Shown: positions 19,313-31,199 of the stretch, piece after piece
How positions within the stretch are numbered: position 1 is the first letter of the stretch
Layout of the letters: each line of letters opens with the position of its first letter
Assembly: GCA_037126765.1 (NCBI GenBank)
Contig: JBBCBC010000022.1
Location: forward strand, 19,807,758 to 19,871,757
DNA from: Stenogyne calaminthoides
Taxonomy: Eukaryota; Streptophyta; Magnoliopsida; Lamiales; Lamiaceae
Reading direction: 5' to 3'
Length of the DNA stretch: 64,000 nucleotides
Position numbers and translations under genes: made by a program
The notes under the pieces: model-generated
Seen by the model: the letters and a program-made list of their open reading frames with translations, nothing else
What the model was told of the DNA's origin: nothing
Databases searched by the model: none

Positions 19313-22300
19313 TGCTGGGGTTGTACTGGAAAGTATGCTTTTACTTTGTATAACCAAACTGAATTTCTATCTTATTTGTTGAAATAAATTATTTATCATT
19401 GTTGCCTTAAATATGATTGAATGTTACATATATTTACTGCATAACTGTTCAATAAATAGTACGTGTTACGTTGTAGTTAATTTAGTGATACCAGATCACA
19501 GAAGATTAAATTAACAGTCCCTTGTAACCAAAATTACAGAATTCACAACCCAGATGAAAATGAACAATCCATCGTGAAAGGTTGAAGTGTAAGGCTCAGA
19601 TTGGCTTATCTTGACCAAGAGATTGCACTAGTGCATTATGATGCACTGAATATGATATAGAAGAATTAGACCTCAGTGGTTCGTTATTTCTTAATCCCCG
19701 TCCCTTAAATAGGATCGTGTGGAATTAATAATTATTGCTTTGACTTATGATGGGTAGAGAGTCAACATGATTCAATACTTTATATCTTGGGCAATATTAT
19801 TAGTTACATGACGATTGCTAAGATTTAATACGGAGAATCGTGTGCAAGTACGTCTTGCTTGATTTTTCCCTTGGGAGGCTCATAAGTTTTATCATACTAA
19901 ATCTTGCAAGTGAAATTAGTTTCCGGTATGGATAATAATGTTGAGCCGTTCTTGAACCAAGGAAAAAGATATTAATTAATGTGGAGCTATTTCAATGGCT
20001 TAAATTAATTAATGGGCTGAATAATCTTAAACACGGGAAATAATAACAGGGAGCCATATTAACAGTAATATGGGTTAAGATGGATGGTACAATATTAATT
20101 ATGAAGTGGAATTAATTAATATTTATGGGCTTGAATAATATTGTGGCTCAATATTGATAATTCAAGGTCCATTGGAAGATCTAATCTTAATTCTCCTAAA
20201 GGCCCCTCCAGTAGCCCAAAGATAAAGTCCAATAACTGAAAAAAGGTGTTTAAAATAAAATAAATTATTGTTGCCTAATTTTCCTAATTATTTTCAAAAA
20301 TAATAAATAAAAAGGGGAAAAAGATTTTATTTGAATTTTGCTATGGAATGAAGATTGTGGAGAAATAAGGAAATGAAAGATTTTCTTGATTTTCTTGAAA
20401 AGATAGTATGGAACATATGTATTCTTGGAGTACAAGAATATCTCATAAATTCAAGAAGATCCAAATCTTGGATTCCTTACTCCTTAATTTTTCAAAAAAT
20501 CCATAAATATAAGGAGGTGGGATTTCGTGGAATATTTTAATTATGGAGAAAAGAATATATATGAGATATATTCAAGATTTCTTGAAGATCAAGAAAAAAA
20601 ATTCCATCATTATTCCTCATCAAAAATCGGCCACCACACCCCTTGCAGGTCCCGAAAGAGTTTTATTGAGGGTAGAAGTCTAGAGGGGGGGTGAATAGAC
20701 TTTTAAAACTTTTCGTAGATCAGGTGTGATTAGCAAGTATGCCTGATCAGAGTGCGGAGTGAATCAGTATGGGCTGATATCCAACTTACTGATTGCTCGG
20801 AGGCAGATCAGTTTGGCGTCTATCAGTTTAACTGATGGTGCGGAAGATTAGTTAACCCGTGTGAAAAACCAGTTTTACTCAACCAAGATTCTGATCAATC
20901 TGTTTTAGATCAGATGACAAAAGTGTCAAGCTGATCAGTTCAGTATCTTGATGCTAGTCTGATCCAGATTCAGAATATGCATGCAGATAAAAGTTAGTGT
21001 GCAGATAAGTGTAAAGCAATGTAAAGGCACACATATTTATAGTGGTTCAGATCTAGAAACCCTATGTCCACTCTTCCCTATCAGCAGGGGCAACAACTAA
21101 CAAACTGGACTTAGTTTAATGTGTTAGTCCAACACATTCTAACCAACAGATGTTTCACGAGTTCTCACTCAACCAATCCCAGAAATCAAATCTAGAAACC
21201 CTAGACTGAAATCTTGTTATAGCAAACTTAACCTAACTTTTGTTTGGGTATAAGATTTGTAATGTTCCAACTGGAATACTATCCTAGTATCTGGGTAGCC
21301 TAAAGCTAAAGGATAAGTATTCAAGGCTAAGAACTAATGGGATGAACACTTAGAAAATAAATCTTCGTTTGAGTGTTCTTCGTGCGGAAATTTGCTTGAG
21401 CTTGAGCTTGATGATAATTTCTGTAACCTTAGTATGAAGGTTTGATCTCATATATATAGGCACAAAATCGAACTAGCAGTTGGAGAGCAATTCGAATTTG
21501 GTCTATTTACGGTAGGTTTGCAGGTGGACGAGACGTGCTTCAGGGACGGCATGGCCGAAAGCATGCAAGCTTGTCCTTTCTAACCGTTATACTCTGAAAC
21601 GCTAGTCCTGCACTTGTCAGTTCCGTACGTGCGTGTCTTCTTGTCATTGGCTCATAAGTACACAAAGTTGGCACTTGATTTTCCAACAATTTTGACATTC
21701 TTCTTGTTTGAGTAACTTGGCTCGTACTAGGTAACTTGAAGTGGTTACCTAATGAAACTGACCAGATCAGATAAAGACTGATATGTCTACCTGTTTGAAT
21801 CTTCTTATGTAAGTTGTCTTAGCCCAACTTACTGATTCTTCTTGTTATCTGATGTCGGTCTTCTGGTCTTGATACCTTCTAATCAACTTCGTGTCTCTGA
21901 TCTTCTGCAAGACTAGACTTATTCTTATCCAATACATCAGTTGTCTATACATCTCAGCTGGTCATCCTATCTGATGTTTAAATCATTAGTCAGCTAACAG
22001 GTCTGATTGCTCCTATTACAATCTGTTTTTGGAACTTCCATCAAAACTAACTACAAATTTCCCAACACCCCTTATTATAAATAGGGGATAAATCTTTCAA
22101 CCCCAGTGCAATTCCATGTGTTGGAAAAATTAGAAATCAACAAAGGTGGTGCAACATAATTTTTATTTTTTCTTTTGTTAATTGTTCGCAAGCATCCTAC
22201 CACCGGATTGTTGAAAAAGGACAAGGGAATACTTTAGAAGGCTCTTTGGGTTTGTTCGTGTGAACGAGATATCCATCTTCTCAACAGTTGTCAGTCCAAG

Positions 22301-22490
22301 AGGTTAGTTCACGTAAACTCCTAGCAATTCCGCATGCGTAAGATTTATGTGGCCTGTTTATATGCATGATTTGTTGTTGAATTATTATTTGTACTAATAT
22401 AGGATTAATCCATGCTAGTAATAATTGTTAGAATTAAATTTGTATTTAAATATTCACCCCGAATATATCCGGGCAATTAATTCGCCAACA
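19313..22490 (+). repeat. copia C 5' LTR (split by solo LTR)
   Basis: Starts TGCTGGGGTTGTACTGGAAA and ends GCAATTAATTCGCCAACA. Outside the 20644-22067 insertion it matches the 3' LTR 38138-39963 throughout, including ACCAGATCACAGAAGATTAA and CCGAATA(T/G)AT(C/T)CGGGCAAT. There are many substitutions and small indels between the copies, indicating an old insertion. Confidence 0.93.
20644..22067 (-). mobile_element. solo LTR inside the copia C 5' LTR
   Basis: A 1424-bp segment with TG...CA ends, flanked by the 5-bp duplication CCCCT (20639-20643 and 22068-22072). The 3' LTR of copia C has the empty site (CACCCCTTATTATA near 39540), which proves the insertion. On the minus strand it starts TGTTGGGAAATTTG and has TATATATATGAGATC near 21450, so it was transcribed on that strand. 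The CTAGAGGGGGGGTGAATAG block near its plus-strand left end is a common feature of SIRE/Maximus-type plant LTRs; that family call is tentative. No internal sequence remains. Confidence 0.9.
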
Positions 22491-22492
22491 AC

Positions 22493-22505
22493 TGGTATCA
22501 AGGCC
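22493..22505 (+). other. primer binding site of copia C
   Basis: TGGTATCAAGGCC begins 3 nt after the LTR, close to the TGGTATCAGAGC complement of initiator tRNA-Met. Confidence 0.8.
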
Positions 22506-24180
22506 TCGGTTTCGGGCTCTGAATTTTTTAAATTGTAATTTAATTCGATTTTCATTAAATTTGAAATTGGATAATAGAATTGCTAGATCTTTTTTGCAGG
22601 TATCCAATTGTCAAGGTATTTGATGAATGTTTAATTATGCATGCATATAATTGTGGTTTTTAATTCGATTCGTTGAATTCATTCGAATTTGTTTTGCCTC
22701 GTGAGAAAATTCACGAGTATATTAGGAATTGTTTGATTTGATCAATGTAATACACTATACTAGATCTAGGTTTATTTATTTTATAAATAAATTATAACCG
22801 GATCGGAAACGAAGACGAAGAATTAAAAATCCGGACATATGCATGCCAAGTGCATGCATGTGGGCTAGGGCTAAGCCCCTAGCCGGCACGTGCACAAGGC
22901 TGGGCGAGTGGGGAAGGCGCCAGGCGAAAGCAGACACCCAAGGACCCAGCGTGCGCTGGGCGCAGCGGGCAGGCGTGCGGGCAGGAGCGAGCGGCTGGCG
23001 GCGCGCGAACTCACGCTACAGCACGCATATGCGGGAGCTGTGGAGCGCGGGCGGGGGCGCACACGGGCGTGCGTGGATTCGCCCATGCGATGCGTCTCAC
23101 GAGGCTCCTTCTGTCGAGCAACGGGCGGGGATGACTGGTTCGAACACGGGCGTGCGCCTTGGCGCACGAGGATATGCGTTCCAGGCTGTGAGCTACCTAA
23201 TGTCGGACGTCGTCTCAAACCTTGATGGAGGACGTCCTAAAGCATTTGTTGCGGTCGAGTGGGAGCTTTTCAAGATGAACGATGAAGGACATGATGATGA
23301 TTTCTTAAGATCAAGACATGACCAAAATTAATCATGACAATTTGATATATGTGCCCAATGTGTTTATTTTTTTGTTTTGATGTTTGCTTTATTTTTCGTG
23401 TTTATTTAATTTGTTTGAATATGCGCTACATGTGAAATTGTTTTGGAAAAATCTCACCTTCGAAAATTACTAAGTATGCTTAAAATAATTAATTGATAAT
23501 TTTATTTTGGATGATAAAATTGAATTAATTTTGACCTCCATGATTTATTTATTTGTGAAATTTTTTTGGAGAAATTCCCCCCACGGGACGGCCAAAAGAT
23601 GGTTTTGACATGAATAAATTCTGTAAGGATGATTGTGAATTACTATTCGTGCGACGTTAACCCTCCCGACGAGGCTCGTTCAAAATGAAATAATAATTCT
23701 ATATTTAATCATGGTTATTACTTAGGTATAAAATTGATACGCATATACTTCCCCGAAGTCCCTGTCAATTTTATATTGGTCAAGTGGGAGCCAACTATTA
23801 ATTTTGATATTAAAGGTTTGTAATTGTTTTCTTGTTTGTAACCTGCTTGAATGTGTTTAAATAATGACCCACCCCACGTGGCTTATTTAAGCTGTTTTGA
23901 GATATTGGCTGATGCATGTTCATATTTTTTTGAGATTTTAATATGGTTCATGTGATCGAATTATGTTATTTATTTGTGTTAATCTTGATATTGACACAAA
24001 ATGTATGTTTATTTTTTCAGTCCCAGTATATCACAACCTTTTAATCCACTATTTAATATACTTTAAGTCAATAGAATTATATAGGATACTATGTCGATTG
24101 GAAATTATATTGTCTTGACCATGCAATCGTATAAAGCCCGTCCTTGACAAACCTAGACTCGTTAAGACTACAAATGTGAG
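22506..24180 (+). other. long leader of copia C with GC-rich island
   Basis: About 1.7 kb separates the primer site from the first recognisable gag remnant. Most is AT-rich without coding signals. An abrupt GC-rich island lies at 22840-23230 (many GCGC and GGCG tracts), with a 162-codon frame 22843-23331 that has no recognisable domain and is matched by long frames on the other strand and in another frame, so coding is unlikely. Some copia groups have GC-rich leaders; alternatively the island is captured or inserted DNA. No target duplication was found around it. Confidence 0.45.
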
Positions 24181-24540
24181 GAAAATAAGGAATATCATAA
24201 GCAGTGGTTAAGGTCCAATGAAATGGCTAAGTGTATCATCTTGACTTCAACGTCAGATGTGTTGCGACATCAACACCAGGACTTGGAAACCATTGCAGCT
24301 ATTATGATAGATCTTAACGAATTCTTCGCTCACCAGAATTGTAAAACGAGTTAGTTAGCCATACGACATTTGTTATCGTAGAGAATGACATTAAGAGGTG
24401 TCAAGAAGAAGACCAACACACGAAAATACTTAATTGTGGTTTGAGAAGAAATCGGAGGTCAACCTATCCCAAACCTAAAAAGGTTGGGAAGAAAGGTAAT
24501 TTTCAAACACTAATTGCTGAAACTTATTTAGTGGCGTATG
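24181..24540 (+). pseudogene. copia C gag remnant
   Basis: Only short pieces remain readable. A segment near 24230-24345 gives 'LTSTSDVLRHQHQDLE', resembling the copia gag part that normally reads MxxxLQxQHExM, and 24460-24510 has the lysine-rich stretch that precedes protease. Stops and frame changes are dense. No CCHC knuckle could be traced. Confidence 0.55.
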
Positions 24541-24654
24541 CTCTCATTTGTAGGTAGTGGATACGAGAACCACTAATCATGTTTGTTTAAATATTTCAAG
24601 GACTATGGATAATCCAACGATTTAGTGGGAGTAAGACCATCATCTCCATGTGAA

Positions 24655-24835
24655 ATGTTACGAAAGTAGCGGTTATTGCAATGCTACGTAAATAGCAGAT
24701 ATTGCAATGCTACGTAAGTAACAGTTATTGCAATGCTACGTGATTAGTGGTTATTACAATTCTACGTAAGTAGCGGTTACTGCAATGCTATGTGACTAGC
24801 AGGTACTACAGTGCTACGTAAGTAGTGCTTAAATC
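24655..24835 (+). repeat. 30-bp minisatellite in the protease region of copia C
   Basis: About six units of roughly 29-31 bp of the form GCAATGCTACGTAAGTAGCGGTTATT follow one another. The array lies where the aspartic protease/pre-integrase sequence should be. The next bases (24841-24940) read 'LRDILYVPSFRKNSLSVS', the conserved LxNVLYVPxxxxNLxSVS segment, so the array arose by expansion within coding DNA. Confidence 0.85.
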
Positions 24836-25015
24836 AGTGGGAGAAGTGCATCTATCTTTTAGTGATAAAATTTTAGTTTTAAGAGACATTCTTTATGTTC
24901 CAAGTTTTAGAAAGAATTCACTTTCAGTTTCTAAAATTCTTTTGATGGATACTTAGTTTCTTCTAATAAGAATGACATCATTTATTGAAATGATGAGTGT
25001 ATCTGCTATGGGACA

Positions 25016-25814
25016 TTGATGAACAATCTCTATACTATTAAAAGTGCACACCACAAGCAAAATGTATCCTATAACACATCGACTGTTTTGCATAAAAGAA
25101 AGCGTTCTCCAGACATGAACGAAACACTTATGTGGCATCTAAGATTAGGCCATATTAATCTGAAAAGGATTCAAAGGTTGGTACAAGATGGATCATCGGA
25201 GTGTCTCCAGGTTGAACCGTTTTTTACTTGTGAATCTTGTTTAGAGGGTAAAATGACCAAGAGCGCATTTGGAGCCAAGGGGATTGGAGCCAAAGAAGTG
25301 TTGGAAATTGTTCATACTAACGTATGTGGTCCAATGTCAATCAATACTAGAGGTGGCTATGAGTATTTCGTTACTTTTATCAATGATTACTCAAGATATG
25401 GGTACATTTTCCTTATGAAGTATAAATCTGATACCCTTTGATAAATTCAAAGATTTTAAGGCTCAAACAGAGAATCATAGGAAAAAGAGTATCAAGTTTC
25501 CACGATCAGATCGTTGAGGCGAGTACCTCATCAATGATTTTTGAACAACTTGTCAGACGAAGGGATTGTATCTCAGTTAACTGCACCCAGAACCCCTCAA
25601 CAAAACAGGGTTGCAGAACGAAGAAACATAACTCTTTTAGAAATGGTCAGATCAATGATGAGTTATGCGGATCTACCCAAATCGTTTTGGGGCACGCCTT
25701 GGAAACAGCGGCTTACATTCTAAACCTGGTGTCATCTAAATTGGTTCCCAAAACCCCTAAAGAGTTGTGGACCGGGCGCAAGCCTAGTTTAAGTCACATG
25801 AAGATCTGGGGTGT
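25016..25814 (+). pseudogene. copia C integrase, cut by gypsy D
   Basis: 25016-25441 encodes the pre-integrase motif 'LMWHLRLGHINLKRIQRL', Cys pair 'CESCLEGKMTK' and core start 'GGYEYFVTFINDYSRYGYI'. After a frameshift near 25440 the core continues with the glutamate region 'RTPQQNRVAERRNITLLEM' and then, in another frame, 'AAYILNLVSSKLVPKTPKEL' and 'HMKIWG'. The reading is broken at 25814 by gypsy D and resumes at 36073 with 'PAYVLDKEAGKLDPRS'. The intact family has a 'WGCPAYV' type sequence at this junction, so the insertion site is exact. Confidence 0.9.
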
Positions 25815-26383
25815 TGTTGTACCATGGAATATTCCTACCTAGTGAAGTAGTCAATAGAAGCGACTTTGATGGAAACGGGAGGTCGTAGAACAACTTCCTC
25901 ATGAAGCAGAGGAGGTCGCACATCGATTTGAGGGGAAGATGGTCGCCATCGACCTTGAGGAAGGCTGCAAGCCGGAAGCGACCTCCAGGGGCTGTAATTG
26001 GTAAAGATACGAATAACTGAGAGCGGATATCGTGGGGTAAGCAAGGCAAGTGCATCCGGATGCGGATATCACGGATTCAGCCGATGAAACCCTAGATTTG
26101 GCGGCAGAAGCTTGGGAAGCCCACTAAGAGAAGCCCACGAAGGAGGAAAACCCTAGTTTCAGGTCTATAAATACAACATGTAACTCTCATTGTAAACACA
26201 CGAAAAATTCTAGTACTTTAGGCAGAAGATATAGTGAAATACTCCTGGCTTGGGCGCCCCCAGATGTAGTCTTATTCAAAAGATGAACTGGGTAACCAAA
26301 CTCACAGCGCATCCCCATATTTGTTTCTTGTTATCTGTTTGATCCATTTCATAAGTCCTAGATATAAAATCGAGGTCACAACA
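25815..26383 (+). repeat. gypsy D 5' LTR
   Basis: 569 bp, starting TGTTGTACCATGGAATATTC and ending CGAGGTCACAACA. It has CTATAAATACAAC near 26164 as TATA box. It matches the 3' LTR with scattered changes, including a segment GTAGAACAACTTCCTCATGA (25885-25904) absent from the 3' copy and a 10-bp difference near 26360. Confidence 0.95.
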
Positions 26384-26384
26384 T

Positions 26385-26400
26385 TGGCGCCGTATGTGGG
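26385..26400 (+). other. primer binding site of gypsy D
   Basis: TGGCGCCGTATGTGGG, 1 nt after the LTR, close to the TGGCGCCGTCTGTGGG site typical of Tat-type plant gypsy elements. Confidence 0.85.
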
Positions 26401-26450
26401 AAATAATTCTTTCGGTTTAATAAAAATCTACAGAAAACCCAAAATCTCCA

Positions 26451-28123
26451 ATGGCGATCAATCAAGATAACAATCCCCGAAATGAGACCGACAACCGCGA
26501 CGGTGTGGAAGCCTCTATGAGCTCGCAGCGCTCTCACCCCATTATCCCAGAGGCCACCCCCAACTGGTGGAACCTCGTCCAGACATCAGGGGACGTAAAG
26601 GCCGTCCTGGCCATCCTCAACAAAAAGCATCTAGTCTTCGACGAGGAGGATGAACAACCACCCGCCAAGAAAGCGGCACCCAATCTGGGGACCTCTAACG
26701 ACAAGAACGCCCTTATCGAGAAAGGGCATTCCACCGGCCAACTGGCATACGATCCAGCAAAGCACGCCATCATTCGGAATCGCAGGCTCCTGAAAAGGCC
26801 GGCGAGGTCGGGTAACGTATTCGAGCGACTTGGGGACAAGAGATCCAAAAGGCCCCTATAGCCGCTGAAGACGAGGCACAATCTCAACCCCATCGCGCCG
26901 ACCAGATAGAGCAAGACCTGGTCATGGCCCTGAATCTTCACCACAACAAGCTACCGAGAGGGTCAGCAATCCACCAAGGCGGCCCACCGATGACTTTCCC
27001 ACCCAGGGATCATCGCAACATCAAGATCGATGCGCTGGCCAAAATGGTCCAGCGACTTCTCGAGCAAGCTGAGAACCAGGGCAGCCCGGCAGGGACAGAC
27101 CGCGACCTTGTCATTCCAGACTCCCCCCTTGGGACCACAGTCACTTTGGCTCCTACCCAAAGGAAAATCAACACCGCAGCTCTAGATCGCTACAGCGGAA
27201 GCACGGACCCGAAGGTCCACATGGCCAAGTATAACTCCTACATGGCTTCCATGGGAGCCACAGATGCCACCATGTGTAGGCTATTTTCCTTAACCTTGAG
27301 CGACCAGGCCCACCAATGGTTCACCTCACTACCACCATTCTCTATAGAATCGTTCACCGAGCTCGCCAGGCAATTCCTGATCCATTTCACGGCTTTGGCT
27401 CCATGACCTGCGACCAAGCAGCGACTCATGAACACGCAGCAGGTAGATGATGAGTCTGATCAATCCTACATCAAAAGGATCGACAAGCTCATATTGGAGG
27501 GGGATCCCATCGATGACGAGGCAAAAGTGCTCGGGGCTGTTTCCGGACTCAAGAAGGGGACCAAGCTGTGGCGGCGGATGACCACTGAGTATCCAATCAG
27601 CTATAATGACTTTCGGAGATGGGCGAGCGGCATCATCCACGCTTCCGAGCTACTGGAAGCGAGACTCTCTGGCGACAGGGAGGTCGTCAATACAAAGAAA
27701 AGCTCCAAAAAAGCCGGCAATCACTATAAGGCTCTGGGCAGCTTCAAGCCCTTCGAAGAAAGCATTCCAGTAAAGTTGATGGAAGTTTTAGGCATGACTC
27801 CAGGGAACGTGTTAAATCAGATCAAGGACCGAGAGCTACTCCTCCCGCCTCGGCCAATAAAGAACGAGGGCAAGGCAAATATTGTGCCTTCCACGAGCAA
27901 ACCGGACATTATACCAGCGAGTGAAAGGATCTGCTCCCATAGCTCTGGAGGTTGTACGAGGATGGGATATTGGATGAGTTTGTCAAACGACCTCAGAGGT
28001 ACCAAGAGCGAGACCAAAGAGGTCGTCAACAACCGAACCCGTAAGCCGAACATGCTCCGAGGAATGCCGGCCAGGGAGAACGGCCAGTACCACCCATGCC
28101 CGAAGACGTGGGAGGTCGCGTGA
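26451..28123 (+). pseudogene. gypsy D gag
   Basis: Starts at the ATG 26451, about 65 bp after the primer site. The first 136 codons are in one frame and stop at 26861; the main gag domain then continues in 26924-27406, with 'LDRYSGSTDPKVHMAKYNSY' and 'AHQWFTSLPPFSIESFTELA' (the usual YxGxxDPxxHLxxF and WFxxLPxxSIxSFxxL). A single in-frame TGA at 27404-27406 (probably from CGA) separates it from 27428-28123, which has 'QSYIKRIDKLILE' and 'LLPPRPIKNE'. The CCHC segment that normally follows is not clear. Gag would form the element's particle; it is frameshifted here. Confidence 0.9.
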
Positions 28124-28569
28124 TACACACTCTATCCCCGCTCGGAACGGTAGGGGGACTTTCTACAACTGCCTCATCCAAAAGGCGTCTAAAGGCGGAG
28201 ATAAGGGAAATGGAGAACGCCAGGAAAATGGTGCTAACCGTTTTCATAGTAGGAGAGGAGTCCAGTACAATTGAGTTCGGCAAAAAGGACAAGGCCGGAG
28301 TAATCTACCCCAATGTCGATCCCCTTGTGATCAGAGCTAATATCATGGGCACCACTGTAGGCGCTTTTTTAGTGGATGGGGGAGCCTTCTGCAACATACT
28401 CTTCAAGAAGACCCTAGATCAACTCGGAGATTACGACGCATATATCACCCCATGCGACCACGTCATGAAAGGATTCGGGGACGCAACAGTAAAGCTGACA
28501 GGGATGATCCGACTTGCTGTAGAATTGGTCTCCACTCTGAATGAAGAAGTTAGGCCACTATGCTTTTAG
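28096..28569 (+). pseudogene. gypsy D aspartic protease region
   Basis: The frame holds 'DPLVIRANIMGTTVGAFLVD' followed by GGAFCNILF: the catalytic motif reads DGG, where D-(S/T/G)-G is the family range and many Tat proteases have VDGGSS. 'KGFGDATVKLTGMIRL' is the downstream GFxGxxxxxxGxIxL flap-end segment. It processes the polyprotein in an active element. The frame is offset from gag and from reverse transcriptase and stops at 28569, with a damaged stretch 28570-28740 before the pol frame resumes. Confidence 0.85.
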
Positions 28570-28736
28570 ATTTCCTAATTGTCGACCTCACGAGCTCCTA
28601 CAATGGGTTCCTTGGGAGGCCTTTTGAACATGAATTCGAGGCTGCGTCCTAAACTTTTTACTTCTGTGTAAAGTTTCCCACCAAAAGTGGGCTGGTCGGC
28701 ACCGTCAAAGGTGACCAAGTTGATGCAAGAGGTTGT

Positions 28737-29900
28737 TTGATTTATCCCTCGTCTCATTTAAACTCCGCACCAATATCTAGCAAACAAATATTTGTAATAG
28801 ATAGCGATAAGCAAAGCGAATCTTTAAACAATGAAACGAGCAGGAAAAGAAGTTGTGACGACTTCGACCTAAGATTGGGGCCTGAACCAGAAGAATTTTT
28901 ACTCGAAGCAGAAATAGATGATCCCCGGAAAAATACCCAAAGGGCCGTCCCGAGGGAAGACCTCGAGAAAGTCAAAGTGGACCCAGCCCATCCAGATCTT
29001 GAAGTAATAATCGGCTCAAAGATGTCGGACGACCTGAAGGGGGAAGTCATCGACTTTCTCAAAAAGAATCTAGACGTCTTCGCTTGGTCTCACAAAGACA
29101 TGGTGTTGATCGACCCAGAAGTCGCGTGCCATAAGCTACACATAGATCCAGCCCGGAAATTGATAGCTCAGAAGAGGCAAAAATTCGGTCCCGAAAAATA
29201 TGCAATGCTAGCCGAAGAGCTGAAGAAGCTGCTGGACAATAACTTGATCACTCAAGCCGATCAACCCCAATGGGTGGCCAATGCCATTCTGGTAAAAAAA
29301 TCCAATGGGACTTGGCGGCTATGCATTGACTTCACAGATCTCAATAGCGCATGCCCAAAAGATTTCTTTCCAATGCCCCACATCGACCACCTGATAGATA
29401 ACAAAGCAGGGCACGAGATAATGTCCTTCATGGACGCCTTTGTAGGCTACCACCAGATAGCCATGTATGAACCTGACAGGCAGCATACCTCGTTCCTAAC
29501 AGAGAAGAACATCTACTGCTGGAAGAGGATGCCTTTCGGCTTGAAAAATGCAGGGGCAACATATCAGAGGCTAGTCAACCACATGTTTACCGACCTCATA
29601 GGGAAGTCGGTGGAAGTCTATGTCAATGACATAGTCGTCAAAAGCTTAAAATCGAAGGACCACTTAACCCATTTGGCCTAAACTTTTGATATCCTAAGAA
29701 AGTTCAACATGCGACTAAACCCGAAGAAATGCAATTTCGGAGTCAAATCTAGGAATTTTTTAAGACACCTGGTGAGCAAACGAGGAATCGAGGCGAACCC
29801 CTCCAAAGTCAAAGCCATACTAGACATGGGGGCGCCCCGAAACGTGAAGGAAGTACAAAAACTCACATGATGTCTGGCCGCCCTAAATCGATTCATCTCC
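28737..29900 (+). pseudogene. gypsy D reverse transcriptase, YVND active site
   Basis: Recognisable blocks: 'LKKNLDVFAWSHKDMVLIDP', 'HKLHIDPARKLIAQKRQKFG', 'NGTWRLCIDFTDLNSACPKD', 'DAFVGYHQIAMYEPDRQHTS', 'MPFGLKNAGATYQRLVNHMF' and the active site 'VEVYVNDIVVKS'. The family has YVDD: the first aspartate is asparagine here. A TAA follows at 29679-29681 but homology continues in the same frame ('FDILRKFNMRLNPKKCNFGV') to a TGA near 29870. Both the substitution and the stops exclude activity. Confidence 0.93.
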
Positions 29901-29903
29901 CGA

Positions 29904-31199
29904 ATGGGGGATAAGTGCAAGCCATTGTTCGACACCATCCGAAAAAAATCGAAGTATGAATGGACACACGAAAGTCAGGAAGCTTTCAGCAAGATCAAAG
30001 CTTACCTGGTGGATGTATACATTCTGTCGAAACCAATTCCGGGGGAGAAACTCTTCCTATACCTCGCGACCTCTGAAACAGCTTTGAGCGCAGTACTAGT
30101 TCGGGTGGAGGATAGGAACGAGCTCCCAATCTACTTCATCAGCCAGACACTGAACAAAACTGAACAGCGATATCTGGTCCTGGAAAAACTGGCATACGCG
30201 CTGGTTATGAGCGTAAGGAAATTATGGCCTTATTTTTTCGACCACCAAGTCGAAGTATGGACTTCCACACCTCTGAGGAACATCTTGCACCGGCCAGACA
30301 TGTCGGGGCGATGCCTCAATTGGGAAATTGAGGTCGGTCAATACGGGGTAACCTACGCGCCTCGACCTGCCATCAAAGCCCAAGCCCTAGCCGACTTCAT
30401 CGTGGAACTTACATTTCCAACCGAAGTCGGGTGCTTGAACAGCCCACCCTGGGAATTGTTCATGGACGGATCTGCGACCTCCCGCAAGTAAGGGGCCGGT
30501 ATAGTTTTAACAAGCCCAGAGGGGACCTCGTTCCAGAATGCCATCACCTTCGATTTCCCCGCAACTAACAACGAGGCCGAGTACGAAGCGCTTGACAGCG
30601 GCCTAGAAATGTCAATAGCATTGGGTGTCAGAAGACTGCAAGTTCACACAGACTCCCAACTCGTAGCCTACCAGATTTCTGGAGAGTACGAGGCAAGGGA
30701 CGACCGAATGGCAGCCTATCAGGAGGTGGTGAAAATATTATGTCAAAAATTCGACCAAATCCATGTCAAGTTAATCCCAAGAGAGCAGAACTCGCGAGCC
30801 AATGCCCTAGCACGACTAGCGACTTCCGAAGGATCAGCAGAAATGAAGGATGTCACCATCACGACATTACCCCACCCATCCACCAAACACGCGGAGGTCG
30901 CAAACCTAGAAGACCCGAAATCGAGTTGGATGACACCCATCATCGAGTATCTGATAACAGGCCTTCTGCCGACAGATAGGGTCCAGGCTCGGCAGCTTCA
31001 ATTGCAAGCAGCAAGATACACTGTGGTCCAGAACGAGTTATACAAACGTGGCTTCAGTATGCCCCTACTCCGGTGCATCACACCCGAACAGGGGCAATTA
31101 ATCCTACGTGAAATACATGAGGGGGCATGCGGAAACCACACCGGGGGGAATCATTGGCCCACAAAACCACAAGACAGGAATACTTTTAGCCCATTATAA
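29904..31199 (+). pseudogene. gypsy D RNase H and second (archaeal-type) RNase H
   Basis: 29904-30491 encodes the standard gypsy RNase H ('LFLYLATSETALSAVLVRVE', 'PIYFISQTLNKTEQRYLVLE', 'EVWTSTPLRNILHRPDMSGR'). Then comes a second, archaeal-type domain: 'WELFMDGSATSRK' at 30450-30489, a TAA, and in the same frame 'GAGIVLTSPEGTSFQNA', 'NNEAEYEALDSGLE', 'VHTDSQLVAYQISGEYEARD' and 'LIPREQNSRANALARLAT'. The catalytic D (FMDGSA), E (NEAEYEAL), D (HTDSQL) and final D-like position (RANALA, usually NxxADxLA) can be seen; the last D is asparagine. Dual RNase H is diagnostic for Tat elements. Confidence 0.92.

Noticed and set aside
22843..23331. 162-codon frame in the GC-rich island
   Set aside because: Two other long frames overlap it (22871-23218 minus, 22890-23225 plus); composition explains them and no domain is seen.
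24655..24835. 30-bp repeats at CRISPR-like spacing
   Set aside because: Units are contiguous with no unique spacers and lie within a retrotransposon coding region.
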